A stretch of 64,000 nucleotides of DNA, taken from contig JAMXBD010001204.1 in the NCBI GenBank assembly GCA_024138025.1, forward strand, positions 186,001 through 250,000, in the 5' to 3' direction. The notes under the pieces are model-generated. The model was not told the origin of the DNA, ran no database searches, and was given only the letters and a program-made list of their open reading frames with translations. Positions 1 through 11,490 of the stretch are shown here, in pieces. The first letter of the stretch is position 1; every line of letters begins with the position of its first letter. The position numbers were made by a program, and so were the translations under genes. The stretch comes from Combretum micranthum (lineage: Eukaryota > Streptophyta > Magnoliopsida > Myrtales > Combretaceae).

Positions 1-2486
1 TTCACAAAAGAAATAAACTTAAGTCATACATAGCTAAGTACTATATATATATATACATATATTACATCCAAAGGCTTCTTACAAGCCTTTAACAAAAATT
101 ACATATAAAATCTAACAAAAACTTTAAATATTATCACAAGACTATATAACTAGTTTATTACAAATTTGGATTCCATCAAGTCTAAGGTCATCTCTAGTCC
201 TCCAAATCATCAAGAAAATCCTCGAAATTGGTTCCATACCCCATACTCGTGTAAGACTCGTCGGATTCATCACCTGAAATGGTTAAAATATGAGCTAAAG
301 GCCCAGTACATAAGTAATAAATACAAATGCAAAGTGATTCACACATGCTTAAGCTAAATGCAAAATGCAACAAGCAATAATTTATTATTCAATCTTTAGT
401 TAGTCATATATCATGGGAGTATTCAAACTGCGGACATTAAGGATCTAGTATCACGTCCGCCTTCCTTAGTGGTCCCTACTGTTCATACAAATTAGGCACC
501 CCACCTTCCAGCGTAGCCCGTAATACTACAGGATCCTGAGTAATGCATCACAATGCTCAGGGGGTTGATATAAGTAACTCGGATACTTATATCTCCTAGA
601 TAAATGTATCTAATAACGAAAAAGTATCATACCCCCAATCTGAGCAAGGTACCACTCTCTGAACCAGATTCAATGGCATAAAAGGACAATCAACACTCAT
701 CAATTATTAAAATTTTCTTAATTTAGAGTAACTTGATTTAATGCTTATCCTAACAAAGAAACAAGCAAGTTACCGCGACCTGAGATGGCTCGAGAACTAA
801 TGGGGTTAGTCAAGTGAGAATCTATCACTGTTCAAGACAATATTGAATTTCCCACTTAGTTTAACCACTAATTAACTAGTTCCAAATATAATTAATCAAA
901 AAATTCAAATAAAATTATTACAAGGTCATAACAAGCATTTAAACATCCTATTATACATACAATACTTAACAATTATTCAATTGATCATATATCAAGCTTT
1001 GAGAATTTTGCCGAAAGTTTTTTAAAATAAAAACTGCAGGGGACACGTCCCCTTCAACGCCGGCGGCATTGAACCAGTGCATAAGCACTAAAACTCAATA
1101 CTTGCCAACACTCGCAGCGTTCAAGGAAATGCTGGCAGCCTTCAGTCTACGCACGGCCTTAAGCCAGTGTAAACTACAACTCTAATTTCCAAAAGTTTTC
1201 GAGAGTTCCATGGGGTTGGTCTACACCCGTGATACCCCTAACACCGGCAGCAATCCATGTACGTCGACAATTTTGGATCATACGCCGGCGGCCTCAAGCC
1301 CGGCGTTAAAAATTATGATTCTGTTCTCATTCCACAACGTCTCTAAGCCGACGACGTGGAACCCTAATAGCCGGCGTACGTTTTGAAAATTAAACACTGG
1401 CAAACTTTCCTTGCTAAAGCCAGTAGTGTTTCAAGCAGCTTTAAGAAAACAAGTTCTTATCACTTTCAACACCGCCTCTACGCCGGCGGCATTAAAGTAC
1501 CAGATGCCAGTGTACGACAAAAAATAAACCTATACGAAAATGTTTTGCTTCCCCTATTTTCTTTACAACTTCAACTCTTTTAAAAAATTCTTCAAACTTA
1601 TTCTAAGCTTCCCAAAACTTGTTATATGTTCTAAACACCAACCAAACAATACAAACTCTACTTCTAATCATCAAACACTCAACTACAACATTCAAATACC
1701 AATTACACTTCAATTCCATACTTCAACTACTTAACTTAGTTCCACTACTCATCAACACTCCTTACAACTCCCTAACACTTAACTAAGCTCACACAATAAC
1801 AAAGCACAATCTAACATATATCAATGCATAGATAAATCAACTCAATTAGCATTTACTTATCCTACCATAAGTTTTACATCCAATTACAAGAAAGAAAATA
1901 AAAACAAAGAGATTATGCTTGCATTTAACTTACATGAATAGGCTTTGGCTTGGAGTGATTTTTGAATCCAAAGGCTTGTTGTTGATTTTGGTTTAGGGCT
2001 TATGGTTTTGAGATAGAAAGAAGAGAGAAAGAAAAGAAAAGAAAGAAAATTCGTATGGAAAAATAGGGCTGCCAAAAGAGACATTATTTGATTAAATTTG
2101 GGACTCAAATTTATCATATATTTGACTTTTGAGGCATATTTGACTTAGTCTTAATTTGGCTAAATTTGGAATGCATTTAAGTTTAATTTAGGCTTAAACT
2201 TTGTAAAAATTATGTCATAGATTCTTAAGCAACTCACAAGTTATTTTAATAATTCTAAACATAACATAAACATATTAATTTACAAAAGACACACACATTC
2301 ATTATACTATGCACACATTAATATACATAATACAATAATATTAATTTCATTGCACTACATACATACAAAATGACATATATTCAACACATGCACTAATTAT
2401 ATTGTTCATGCACAATATCTCATTTCAAAATCATATATCATTTCAATAACATTAAAATATAAATTAGGAAATTCATGGCTATTTCA
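1..2486 (-). repeat. 3' LTR of the gypsy element (partial)
   Basis: This is the element's downstream LTR on the minus strand. It matches 7672-10182, so about 193 bp of it lie beyond the left window edge. It ends at the TTTCA boundary at 2486, directly followed by the polypurine tract. It contains a GC-rich block at about 1040-1510 made of CGCCGGCGGC-like motifs, in sharp contrast to the AT-rich remainder, and the block GAGC...CCCAGTAC near 291-307 that also occurs in other LTRs here. A pyrimidine/purine-rich stretch near 2000-2060 and open frames inside the LTR look non-coding. Confidence 0.92.
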
Positions 2487-2504
2487 TTCTCCCTTCCTTC
2501 AAAA
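2487..2504 (-). other. Polypurine tract of the gypsy element
   Basis: On the minus strand this stretch is almost all purine (about CTTTTGAAGGAAGGGAGA) and ends against the LTR terminus beginning TGAAATAGCC. It would prime plus-strand DNA synthesis during reverse transcription. Confidence 0.85.
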
Positions 2505-2509
2505 GTTTC

Positions 2510-3044
2510 GTCCTCGAAACTTAGCTTACCTTAATCATTACTCAAATAATTCAGGATACTTCTATTTCATTTCATCCTCGGGCTCTTACGTTGCCTCTCT
2601 GTCGGTTTGTCCGCCACAAGACCTTCACAAAAGGAATTACTTTCCTCTCAACACTTTATCAATTCTATCCAAGACTTTATCCTTCTCAACTAAGCTCAAA
2701 TTCGGTTGAACCTCTAGTATGTGTAGAAATGATGGCTTCGGATCTATACACATTTTCGAGGCTGTGATACATGAATACATCATGCACTTCCGATAAATCG
2801 GTGGTAGAGCCAATCGATAGGCTAATGGACCAATTCTCTCTTAAATCTCATATGGACCAATGTATCTTGGATTCAACTTGCCTTTAACCCAAATCTAATT
2901 ACTCCTTTTGTTGGAGAGATCTTGAGAAACACATGGTCACCAACTTCAAACTCCAATGTCTCCTCCTTTTGTCACATAGCTTTTATACCGATCTTGAGCT
3001 ATTTTCATTCGTTGTTTTATCACTTGAATCTTATCTACTGCTTA
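2510..3044 (-). pseudogene. Integrase C-terminus / degraded chromodomain-like tail of gypsy pol
   Basis: Translated fragments on the minus strand in shifting frames include VIPFVKVLWR and a terminal SFEDETFEGREN just before the polypurine tract. These resemble the end of plant chromovirus polyproteins, where a chromodomain ends near a VKVLWR-type strand and the protein closes with an F-x-D-E block. Several stops interrupt it, so no single frame survives. The chromodomain call rests on these short matches and on position after integrase; the clade assignment is inference. Confidence 0.6.
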
Positions 3045-3790
3045 CTATATCAATTCAAAACCGAAAATAAGTCTTTCACCGACTTCATCCCAATACAATG
3101 GAAATCTGCACTTCCTACCATAAAGAGCTTCATAGGGCACCATTTGAATCATTGCTTGGAAGTTTGTTGTTGTAGGCAAATTCAACAAGTGGCAAATAAG
3201 TGTCCCACCTATTGCCAAAATCCAAGACACATGCTCTAAGCATATCTTCCACTATCTGAATTGTTCTCTCTGATTGCCCATCTATCTGTGGATGAAATGC
3301 AATGCTAAACTGAAGTTGAGTACCTAAAGCAGTATGTAAAATTTTCCAAAACCGGCTGGCAAAGCGAGAATCTCGATCAGAAGTAATCGTCTTTGGAATC
3401 CTATGTAGTCTCACTATCTCTTTAATATAGATATGTGCCATCTTCTCTAAGGAATCTCCAACCCTTAAATGTATGAAATGAGCGATTTTGTTAATCTGTC
3501 CACGATCAGCCAAATAACTTCATATTTGGTGATAGTCTTGGGTAAGGCCGATAAAAAATCCATAGTAATATCATCCCATTTCCATTCGGGTATAGATAAA
3601 AGGTTGAAGTTCTCCTCCAGTCTTTAATGCTCGATTTTTATTTTTTGACAAGCCAAACACTTGGAAAATATTGAGCAATATCTTTCTTCAAACCTTGCCA
3701 CCATAAATTTTTCTTCAAATCTCTATACATTTTGGTTTCTTGGGGATCGAATATGTAGATGAATGAGCTTCCTTCGTGATTTCTTCTCTT
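3045..3790 (-). pseudogene. Gypsy integrase (broken)
   Basis: The catalytic core lies in a 127-residue open stretch at 3130-3513, with TSDRDSRFASRFW around the second aspartate and FHPQIDGQSERTIQ followed by the glutamate region. The downstream block YEALYGRKCRFPLYWDEVGE sits in a different frame at 3045-3230, showing a frameshift near 3150. Upstream (about 3620-3780), fragments such as MYRDLKKN and KCLACQK are the remains of the HHCC zinc-binding N-terminal domain, also frameshifted. Integrase inserts the reverse-transcribed DNA into the host chromosome. This copy cannot encode an intact enzyme. Confidence 0.93.
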
Positions 3791-3810
3791 AACCTATATG
3801 GCACAAAGAG

Positions 3811-4506
3811 TCAATTCCCATATCTAACAATCCCATCCATGTCAATCCTCAACTCTTTTCTCTTCCTTTCATTAATGGCAATCTTCATTCTTTTAGCTTC
3901 ATCGTCTTCCTTTTGGGCTTGTTTAATCTTTTCCAACGTTGTCGATTGCAAGGATAATTGAGCCAATATCATATCGACTTGCTCCAATCTAATTTCAAGT
4001 TCTAAATTCATGAAGTCCATCTGAATTTCTCTTTGATTAGAAATCAAAGTTGCGTCATTCACTTGCTTCTTCCTATTGAGTACGTCTGCTACCACATTAG
4101 CTTCGCTAGGATGGTAAAGAATTTCCACATTATAATCTTTAGTCAATTCGAGCCATCTTCTTTGCCTCATATTAAGCTCTTTCTGTGTGAATATGTATTT
4201 CAAGCTTTTGTGATCCGTGTAAATCTTACACTTCTCTCCAAACAAATAGTGTCTCCAAAGTTTCAGTGCGAGAATTACTGCTGCCAACTCAAGATCATGC
4301 ACTGGATAATTCTTCTCATAGGGTTTTAGTTGCCTTGATGCATAAGAACACAACTTTTCCATCTTGCATGAGAACACAACCGAGTCCTTAGATAGATGCA
4401 TCACTAAAAAACACAAATTCCTTTCCACAATGGGCAGTGCTAGAATAGGAGCTGATATCAATCTTTCTTTCAACTCTTCAAAACTCCTCTCACACTTGTC
4501 ATCCAC
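3811..4506 (-). pseudogene. Gypsy RNase H domain
   Basis: A 231-residue open stretch carries typical gypsy RNase H blocks: YASRQLKPYEKNYPVHDLEL near the middle, LKLWRHYLFG, then YTDHKSLKYIF with the catalytic aspartate, and a later HPSEANVVADVLNRK. RNase H degrades the RNA strand of the replication hybrid. The first aspartate block is degraded (around LCFLVMHLSKDS where the family usually has a DAS-type motif). It is followed by the linker to integrase. It is separated from RT by a stop/frameshift at about 4510-4566. Confidence 0.93.
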
Positions 4507-4566
4507 ACATACTTAATATTCTTTCTTGTTAATCTTGTAATGGGGATGCAATATTTGAGAATCCCT

Positions 4567-5486
4567 CTACAAACCTTCGATAGTATCCGTCAATCCAAGA
4601 AAACTTCTAATCTCGCTCACATTAGTAGGTCTTGTCCATCCTAAAATAGCTTCGATTTTCATTAGATCAACCGAAATACCTTCCTTTGAAATAATATGTC
4701 TGAGAAAAGATATTTCTCCCAACCAAAACTGACACTTGTTAAATTTCGCATAGAGTTTCTCATCTCGAAGTCTTTGTAACACAAGTCTTAAATGCTCTTG
4801 ATGCTCTTCCTTACTTGGGGAATAAATCAGAATATCATCAATGAATACTATGACAAATGAATCCAGATAATCCTTGAAGACTCTATTCATCAAATCCATG
4901 AACGCGACTGGTGCATTGGTTAACTCGAAAGGCATCACCAAAAACTCGAAGTGCCCATATTGAGTTCTGAAGGTCGTCTTCTGAATATCTTAAGATTTGA
5001 TCTTAAGTTGATAATATCTTGATCTCAAGTCGATCTTAGAAAATACTGTGGCTCTCTTCAACTGATTGAATAGATCATCAATCCTGGGCAAAAGGTATTT
5101 GTTCTTAATAGTAACCCGGTTTAATTCCTTATAATCAATGCACATGCGCAAACTCTCATCCTTCTTCCTTACAAATAATACAAGAGCACCCCATGGCGAT
5201 ATACTCGGTCTAATGAAACCAAATCTTGCAATTCCTGTAACTGCAGCTTTAACTCTTTCAACTTTGCAGGAGCCTTGGAGATAGGTACTATTCCAAGTAA
5301 TACTTCAATTCCAAACTCTATATCCCTATCTGGTGGTAGTCCAGGTAACTTCTCTGGAAATACATCCACAAACTCATTCACAATTGGCACCATTTTGATA
5401 TCCACTTCTTCAATATTCATAGCTGCCACAACTGGTCTTTCCCATAACTCCATAGAGTTCATACTCTTAGGTCTCAGCCTTTCCAA
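4567..5486 (-). pseudogene. Gypsy reverse transcriptase (broken)
   Basis: The N-terminal part (5169-5486) contains EFVDVFPEKLPGLPPDRDIE and [18 protein letters not shown], the usual entry to plant gypsy RT. The palm and fingers follow in another frame at 4567-4941, with [19 protein letters not shown] and the catalytic FIDDILIYS, then the thumb SEIRSFLGL. Between about 4942 and 5168 the frame is interrupted by stops and shifts. RT copies the element RNA into DNA. The active-site DD is retained, but the gene is not translatable as one product. Confidence 0.94.
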
Positions 5487-5830
5487 CCTATATGTAAATC
5501 TCCCTTATCTAAATCAAAACTTAACTCCGCCTTACTACAATCAATTGTGACCTTATAATGATTTAGCCAATTCATTCCCAAGATCACATCAAAATTAGAT
5601 AAAGGCAATACTATCATATCAATAGGCATGTTCACATTTGAAATCACAATATTTATATTTCTACACACACAGGGTTGCCTATTTTCAATCACCAACGGAG
5701 TAGTCACACACATAATACGATCAATCAACATTTCAGAACAAGCTCATGATCATTCATATAATTTTTAGAAATACAAGCATGAGTTGCTCCAATATCAATC
5801 AACACATAAGTACTCTACTAGCAACACTCA
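5474..5830 (-). pseudogene. Gypsy aspartic protease (broken)
   Basis: The region near 5755-5815 translates to DIGATHACIS, corresponding to the family's DTG/DSG active site with an isoleucine in the second position. The C-terminal part, in another frame at 5474-5731, has the typical DVILGMNWLNHYKVTIDC block. The protease would cut the gag-pol polyprotein. The altered active-site triad and the frameshift indicate decay. Confidence 0.88.
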
Positions 5831-5939
5831 AAATACTTGCCAAGGTGTCTATTGATGGTGTATCTTCAACCTGTTGTAAGGTGAAAACCCTAGCATTTGT
5901 CTTTCCCTTCTCTATATCAACTCCACTCTTAACATCAAG

Positions 5940-7202
5940 TCAATCTTTGCAGTTAGCAATATGATGACCTCTTTGTTTGCAATATGCACAAAAGACCAGT
6001 GGTAGTTTCGGATTCTTGCACTCTGTAGATTTATGTCCAACTTGACTACATGAAAAACATGTATTGGGAGTCCACTTACAATCGGATAACTCATAAAAAC
6101 CATAACACCTAAAGCATTTCTTCTCAAATGCAAGTGTAAAAGCTTTATATTTGGGCTTTTGATTTCGTTGTTGTCCCATGAAAGGCTTCTTTCCTTTACT
6201 AGCACCCCGATAACTATCATAGGATGAAGTGGAAGCAGGTCTCTTTCCAATAAATGCAGCTCTCTTTGCTTTTCTAATTCTACTATCATTTTGGATTTGC
6301 TCCATTAGCAAAGCTTTGGCCATAGTATCAATAGGGTATGTAACTCAAATTTCTTCACTTCACTTGAATTTCCTCATTCAATCCATTCTGAAATTTTGAA
6401 CTTTCATCCTCTCATCTAGGTAATCGCCTCAGCAAAGCGCAACAGTCTACAAAATTCACCATAGTATTCATCTATCTCTTCCCCTTGTCTCAATTTCAAC
6501 CATTAGCTATCATCATCTCTCTCACTGAATTTGGAAAATATTTGTGAAAAATGTATCCTTGAATGCATTCCATGATATGGGTTGTTGTAGATTTCCACTA
6601 GTTAATCTCCACCAATTGTAAGCCTCTTTCTCATCATATAAACCGCTAAATCAACTTTATTATCTTCCGGTGTTCTACTAGCAAATGTCTTCTCCAGCTC
6701 CTCTATCTAACCTTTAGCTACTGTAGGATCGATACTAATGCCATCAAATTCTGGGACCATCTTACTAAAATCATGTAACTTGATTTGGTTGGATTGATCA
6801 TTTACACAAGACAGCCTCATTTGGTCTCATTCCTTGCTGGTTACCTTGCTGCATGAGATACTGTGTTTGCTGATATATCATCATCTGATACTACTGTATC
6901 ATTACCATCATGTCCCTCATCATACTATACATGGAATTTGGATCACCAGTAGACATTTGTGGCATGGAAGGAATGGGTGGCATAGGTGGAGGTGGTGGAA
7001 TCTGAGTTGGTACAGGAACTTGCGAAGCTGAAGCCAATGCAAGAGATGGAGTAGTCTCACCACTCGGTGTAGAAGATGAAGTAGAAGCAAATGTAGACGA
7101 TAATTGTGGTGGTGGTGGCATACTTTCTCTATCAGAATGTTGCCTTGTAGATCTCCTTAACCTGTCCATCTTTACAATTGCATACATATATTCAACATAC
7201 AC
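5940..7202 (-). pseudogene. Gypsy gag with three zinc knuckles (broken)
   Basis: Gag forms the virus-like particle and binds element RNA. The N-terminal stretch (6891-7202) is Pro/Ser-rich and starts near a Met at 7202 (or at the internal Met in MDRLRRS), 270 bp from the primer-binding site. The central capsid part (about 6330-6890) is split among frames; fragments such as VDLAVYMMRKRL are recognisable. The nucleocapsid part (5940-6323) holds CFRCYGFYELSDC, CFSCSQVGHKSTEC and CAYCKQRGHHIANC. The last two fit C-x2-C-x4-H-x4-C; in the first the histidine is replaced and the spacing is one short. Confidence 0.9.
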
Positions 7203-7464
7203 TTGTATACAAATTTCTAATCACATGCAAAACTTATCAAATTAACATTCACATTCGTATATAAAATAACAAACAATTTAGCAAGCCATCAAACAAGCAA
7301 CAAGCAATTAGCAAGCAATCAAACAAATAAACATATGAAGCAAGCAAGAAGGCAAATATACACAACTATTCGAATAAACTTAACTCTTTTCTATACTATC
7401 TATTTGTGTCTAGGTTAAGTCTCAAACAAACTATTACAATTAGACAAACAATTAATTAAACTCA

Positions 7465-7476
7465 GCTCTGATACTA
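7465..7476 (-). other. Primer-binding site (initiator-Met tRNA type)
   Basis: On the minus strand the bases read TAGTATCAGAGC, one mismatch from TGGTATCAGAGC, the usual site complementary to plant initiator-Met tRNA. Two bases separate it from the LTR end at 7479. Confidence 0.85.
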
Positions 7477-7478
7477 AC

Positions 7479-10182
7479 TGTAAGGACCCACTATCATCCT
7501 TATAATTAAAATAGGCGATAACAGTTCCCCAACACATATAATCTATAGGATTATATGTAAGGTATTCTAAAGAATTGTTTAAGGAATTGCTTATCTAATT
7601 CCACCTAGTTAATATAATGAAACCATAATTTTTCAAAACTTTTAACAAAACACACTACACCATTATCATATTTCACAAAAGAAATAAACTTAAGTCATAC
7701 ATAGCTAAGTACATATATATGTACATATATTACATCCAAAGGCTTCTTACAAGCCTTAACAAAAATACATATAAAATCCAACAAAAACTTTAAATACTAT
7801 CACAAGACTAATATAACTAGTCTATTACAAAATTTGGATTCCATCAAGTCTAAGGTCATCTCTAGTCCGCCAAATCATCAAGAAAATCCTCGAAATCGTT
7901 CATACCCCATACTAGTGTAAAACTCATCGGACTCATCACTTGAAATGGTTAAAATATGAGCTAAAGACCTAGTACATAAGTAACAAATACAAATGCAAAG
8001 TGATTCACACATGCTTAAGCTAAATGCAAAATGCAAAATGCAACAACCAATAATTTATTATTCACTCTTTAGTTAGTCATATATCATGGGAGTATTTAAA
8101 CTGTGGACATTAAGGATCTAGTATCAGGTCTGCCTCCCTGAGTGGTCCCTACTGTTCATACAGACTAGACTAGGCAGCCCCACCTTCCGGCGTAGCCCGT
8201 AATACTAGAGGATCCTGAGTAATGCATCACGACGCCCAGGGGGTTGATATAAATAGCTCGGATACTTATATCTCTTAAATAAATCTATCCAATAACGAAA
8301 AAGTACCATGCCCCCAATCTTAGCAAGGTGCCGCTCTCTGAACTAGATTCAACGGCATAAAAGGACAATCAACACTCATCAATTATTAAAATTTTCTTAA
8401 TTAAGAGTAGCTTGATTTAATGCTTATCCTAGCAAAGAAACAAGCAAGTTATTGCGTACCTAAGATGGCTCGGGAACTAATAGGGTTGGCCGAGCGAGAA
8501 TCTATCACTGTTCAAGATAATATTGAATTTTCCACTTAGTTTAAGCACTAATTAACTAGTTCCAAATATAATTAATTAAAGAAATTCAAATAAATTATTA
8601 CAAGGTCATAACAGAGCATTTAAACATCATATTATATCATACAATACTTAACAATTATTCAATTGATCATATATCAAGCTTAGGGAAATTTTGAAGAAAG
8701 TTTTTGAAAATGAAAAATATAGGGGACATGTCGGCCTTCAACGCCGGCGGCGTTGAACCAGTGCATAATGCACTAAAACTCAACACTTGCCAACACTGGC
8801 AGCGTTCAAGGATACGCCGGCAGCCTTCAGTCTACGCCGGTGGCCTTGAGCTGGTATAGACTATAACTCTAATTTCCAAAATTTTTCGAGAGTTCCACGG
8901 GGTTGGTCCACGTCTATAGATACCCCCAATATTGGCAGCATATCAATGTGCACCGACAACTTTGGATCATACGCCGACGGCCTTAAGCCCGATATTAAAA
9001 ATTATGATTTTATTCTCATTCCATACCGCCTCTAAGCCGGCGGCGTTGGAACCTTAATAATCGGCGTACGTTTTGAAAAATAAACATCGGCAAACTTTTC
9101 TTGCGAAAGCCAGCAGCATTTCAAGCGGCTTTAAGAAAATAGGTTCTGATCACCTTCAACACCGTCTTTACGCTGGCGGTGTTGAAGTATCAAATGCCTG
9201 TGTACGCTAAAAAATAAACGTATATGAAAATGTTTTGCTTTCCCTGTTTCCTTTACAACTTCAACTCTTTTAAAAAATTCTTCAAACTTATTCTAAGCTT
9301 CCTAAAACTTGTTATATGTTCTAAACACCATCCAAACAATACAAATTCTACTTTTAATCATCAAACACCCAACTACAACATTCAAATACTAATTACATTT
9401 TAATTCCACACTTCAACTACTTAACTTAGTTCCACTACTTATCAACACTCCTTACAACTTCCCTAACACTTAACTAAGCTCACACAATAACAAAGCATAA
9501 TCTAATATATATCAATGCATAAATCAATCAACTCAATTGGAATTTACTCATCTTACTATAAGTTTTACATCCAATTACAAGAAAGAAAATAAAACAAAGA
9601 GATTATGCTTGAATTTAACTTACATAAACAAGCTTTGGCTTGGAGTGATTTTTGAATCCAAATGCTTGTTGTTGATTTTGGTTTAGAGCTTATAGTTTTG
9701 AGATAGAAAGAGAGAAAGAAAAGAAAAGAAAGAAAATTCGTATGGAAAAATAGGGCTACCAAAAGAACATTATTTGATTAAATTTGGGACTCAAATTTAT
9801 CATATATTGACTTTTGAGGCAATTTGACTTAGGCTTAATTTGGTAAATTGGAATGCATTTGAGTTTAATTTGGGCTTAAAATTTAGGCTTAAACTTTGTA
9901 AAAATTCTGTCATAGATTCTTAGCAATTCACAAGTTATTTAATAATTCTAAATATAACACATACATATTAATTTAGAAAAGACATACACATTCATTACAC
10001 TATGCACACATTAATATACATAATACAATAATATTAATTTCATTGCACTACATACATACAAAATGACACATATTCAACATATGCACTAATTATATTGTTC
10101 ATGCACATATATCTCATTGCAAAATCATATATCATTTCAATAACATAATTAAAATATAAATTAGGAAATCATGGCTATTTCA
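7479..10182 (-). repeat. 5' LTR of the gypsy element, 2.7 kb
   Basis: This complete LTR is about 2704 bp and reads TGTAAGGACC...GCTATTTCA on the plus strand, so on the coding strand it begins TGAAATAGCC. It would hold the promoter and polyadenylation signals for the minus-strand transcript. A GC-rich island at about 8740-9200 repeats CGCCGGCGGC-like motifs. The copy shared with 1-2486 shows scattered substitutions and small indels, including a duplicated CAAAATG unit near 8025. Confidence 0.94.
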
Positions 10183-10610
10183 GAACCGAACCAAAATTTC
10201 AATTTTTTTAAAAAAGGTTCGGTTCGTAATTTGGTTTAGAGAAGAGCAAATGGTTCGCGGTTCGATTCAGGATCCTGAACCGAACTGTATGGTTCGATCT
10301 GAATCGAACCATTTCGCATATATATATATATATTTTAATAAAATTTAAACATATTTTAATTTTTTCTTAAAATTAAAATCGTTCCAATTATTTCATCTTT
10401 GATAAAAAAAGAAGGAAAACATCTTCTATTCCCATGATATCCTAAATCGTTGTGCTTGATGTCGGGCATTGCTTCTTCCACTTATGGAGATGTTAAGGAG
10501 AGAAGCATTATGAGAATATAAAAGTAATGAACTTGAATAATGGCTTTTTTCTTTATTTAATTTTATTCCCGAATAAGGCAACATCTTATGTCCTACCGTC
10601 TCTGCTGAAT

Positions 10611-11080
10611 TAGACATCGGCATGGTTCGAATCAGTTCCGGACCCGAACCAGAACCGCCAGTTCACGGTTCGACATTTCGTGGAACCGAAACAGGAACCG
10701 CCAGAGCTGGGGCGGTTCACGGTTCCAAGGAACCGCCGGTTCTGGCAGTTCCGGTTCCGGTTCACATGAATCGGTTTTTTTTGGAAAAAAATAAAGAAAA
10801 CAAAAACCCTACACACCCCCCCGCCCCCCCCCCCCCCAAAGCGCCACGTCCCACTCTCCTTTCAAGAACTGCGCAGGTTTTTTTTTTTTAAATTCAAATA
10901 TTTGGCGGTTCAGGACCCGGTTGGAACCGCCGTTCCGCCACGCTAACCAGTTGGACCCCCTGTTCCGGCGGGTCCTTGGACAGTTCGGAACCGTCACCGA
11001 GGGGGCAGTTCCCGAGTCAGGAACCACCGATGATGGTTCGGGGTAGTTCGCGGTTCGGAACCGCCCCGTGATGATGTCTA
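10611..11080. mobile_element. hAT-type MITE with perfect 8-bp target duplication
   Basis: The 470-bp element begins TAGACATC and ends GATGTCTA, a perfect 8-bp terminal inverted repeat. It is flanked on both sides by TGCTGAAT (10603-10610 and 11081-11088), the 8-bp target duplication typical of hAT transposition. Its body is GC-rich with many GGTTCCGG/GAACCGCC subrepeats, unlike the AT-rich surroundings, and includes a C-tract at about 10817-10838. There is no transposase; it would depend on one in trans. The exact TSD and TIR suggest a comparatively recent insertion. Confidence 0.92.
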
Positions 11081-11371
11081 TGCTGAATGATAGAGCATTG
11101 CATTTCTTTTCATTTTAGTTTTGTTCAAGATGTTTACTAATTTCAATTTAATGAACAAAACGTACACGTAATTCCTATCAACACTTTTGATACTTTAAAT
11201 ATTTTACTTCATATATTACTTATGCTTTGCTCTTCTTTTTCTACGTGTATCGTTGAAAAAGAAAACACAAAATCATCATCATCTAAAACTTCATAGCTTA
11301 TTTAAAAAAAAAAAAAAACTATATTTATTTGATAATGTTTTTGTGTTTTATGCGACACATATTTACGTCTA

Positions 11372-11372
<1 letters not shown>

Positions 11373-11443
<71 letters not shown>

Positions 11444-11490
11444 CGTCGTCGTCGTCGTCGTCGTCGTCATTGTCATCGTCGTCGTCGTCT
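11373..11490. repeat. Compound trinucleotide microsatellite ATT - TTG - TCG
   Basis: Three trinucleotide arrays follow each other without a gap: (ATT)n to 11400, (TTG)n to about 11442, then (TCG)n with a few interruptions to 11490. Successive arrays differ by single-base steps, consistent with mutation of a repeat unit followed by expansion. The long Val/Leu/Ser open frames across it are artefacts of the repeat. Confidence 0.95.

Larger units (their letters stand above)
1..10182 (-). mobile_element. Ty3/gypsy LTR retrotransposon, probably chromovirus, left end cut by window
   Basis: Window positions 1-2486 repeat 7672-10182 in direct orientation, so two long LTRs flank a coding interior of about 5 kb. 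The interior lies on the minus strand and reads gag, protease, RT, RNase H, integrase, then a chromodomain-like tail, which is Ty3/gypsy order. A primer-binding site touches the right LTR and a polypurine tract touches the left one. The LTRs end TG...CA. The 5-bp target duplication cannot be confirmed because the left flank lies outside the window; the right flank begins GAACC. All coding domains are broken by stops or frameshifts, so the copy looks non-autonomous. The LTRs still match well by eye, so it is not very ancient. Long LTRs and the integrase C-terminal blocks suggest the Tekay/Del chromovirus clade (inference). Confidence 0.95.

Noticed and set aside
1383..2117. Open frames of 64-77 residues inside the gypsy LTR
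   Set aside because: They lie within a non-coding LTR, are low-complexity (Phe/Ser/Leu) and have no recognisable motif.
10622..11027. Pro/Arg/Gly-rich open frames on both strands
   Set aside because: They fall inside a hAT MITE and reflect its GC-rich subrepeats.
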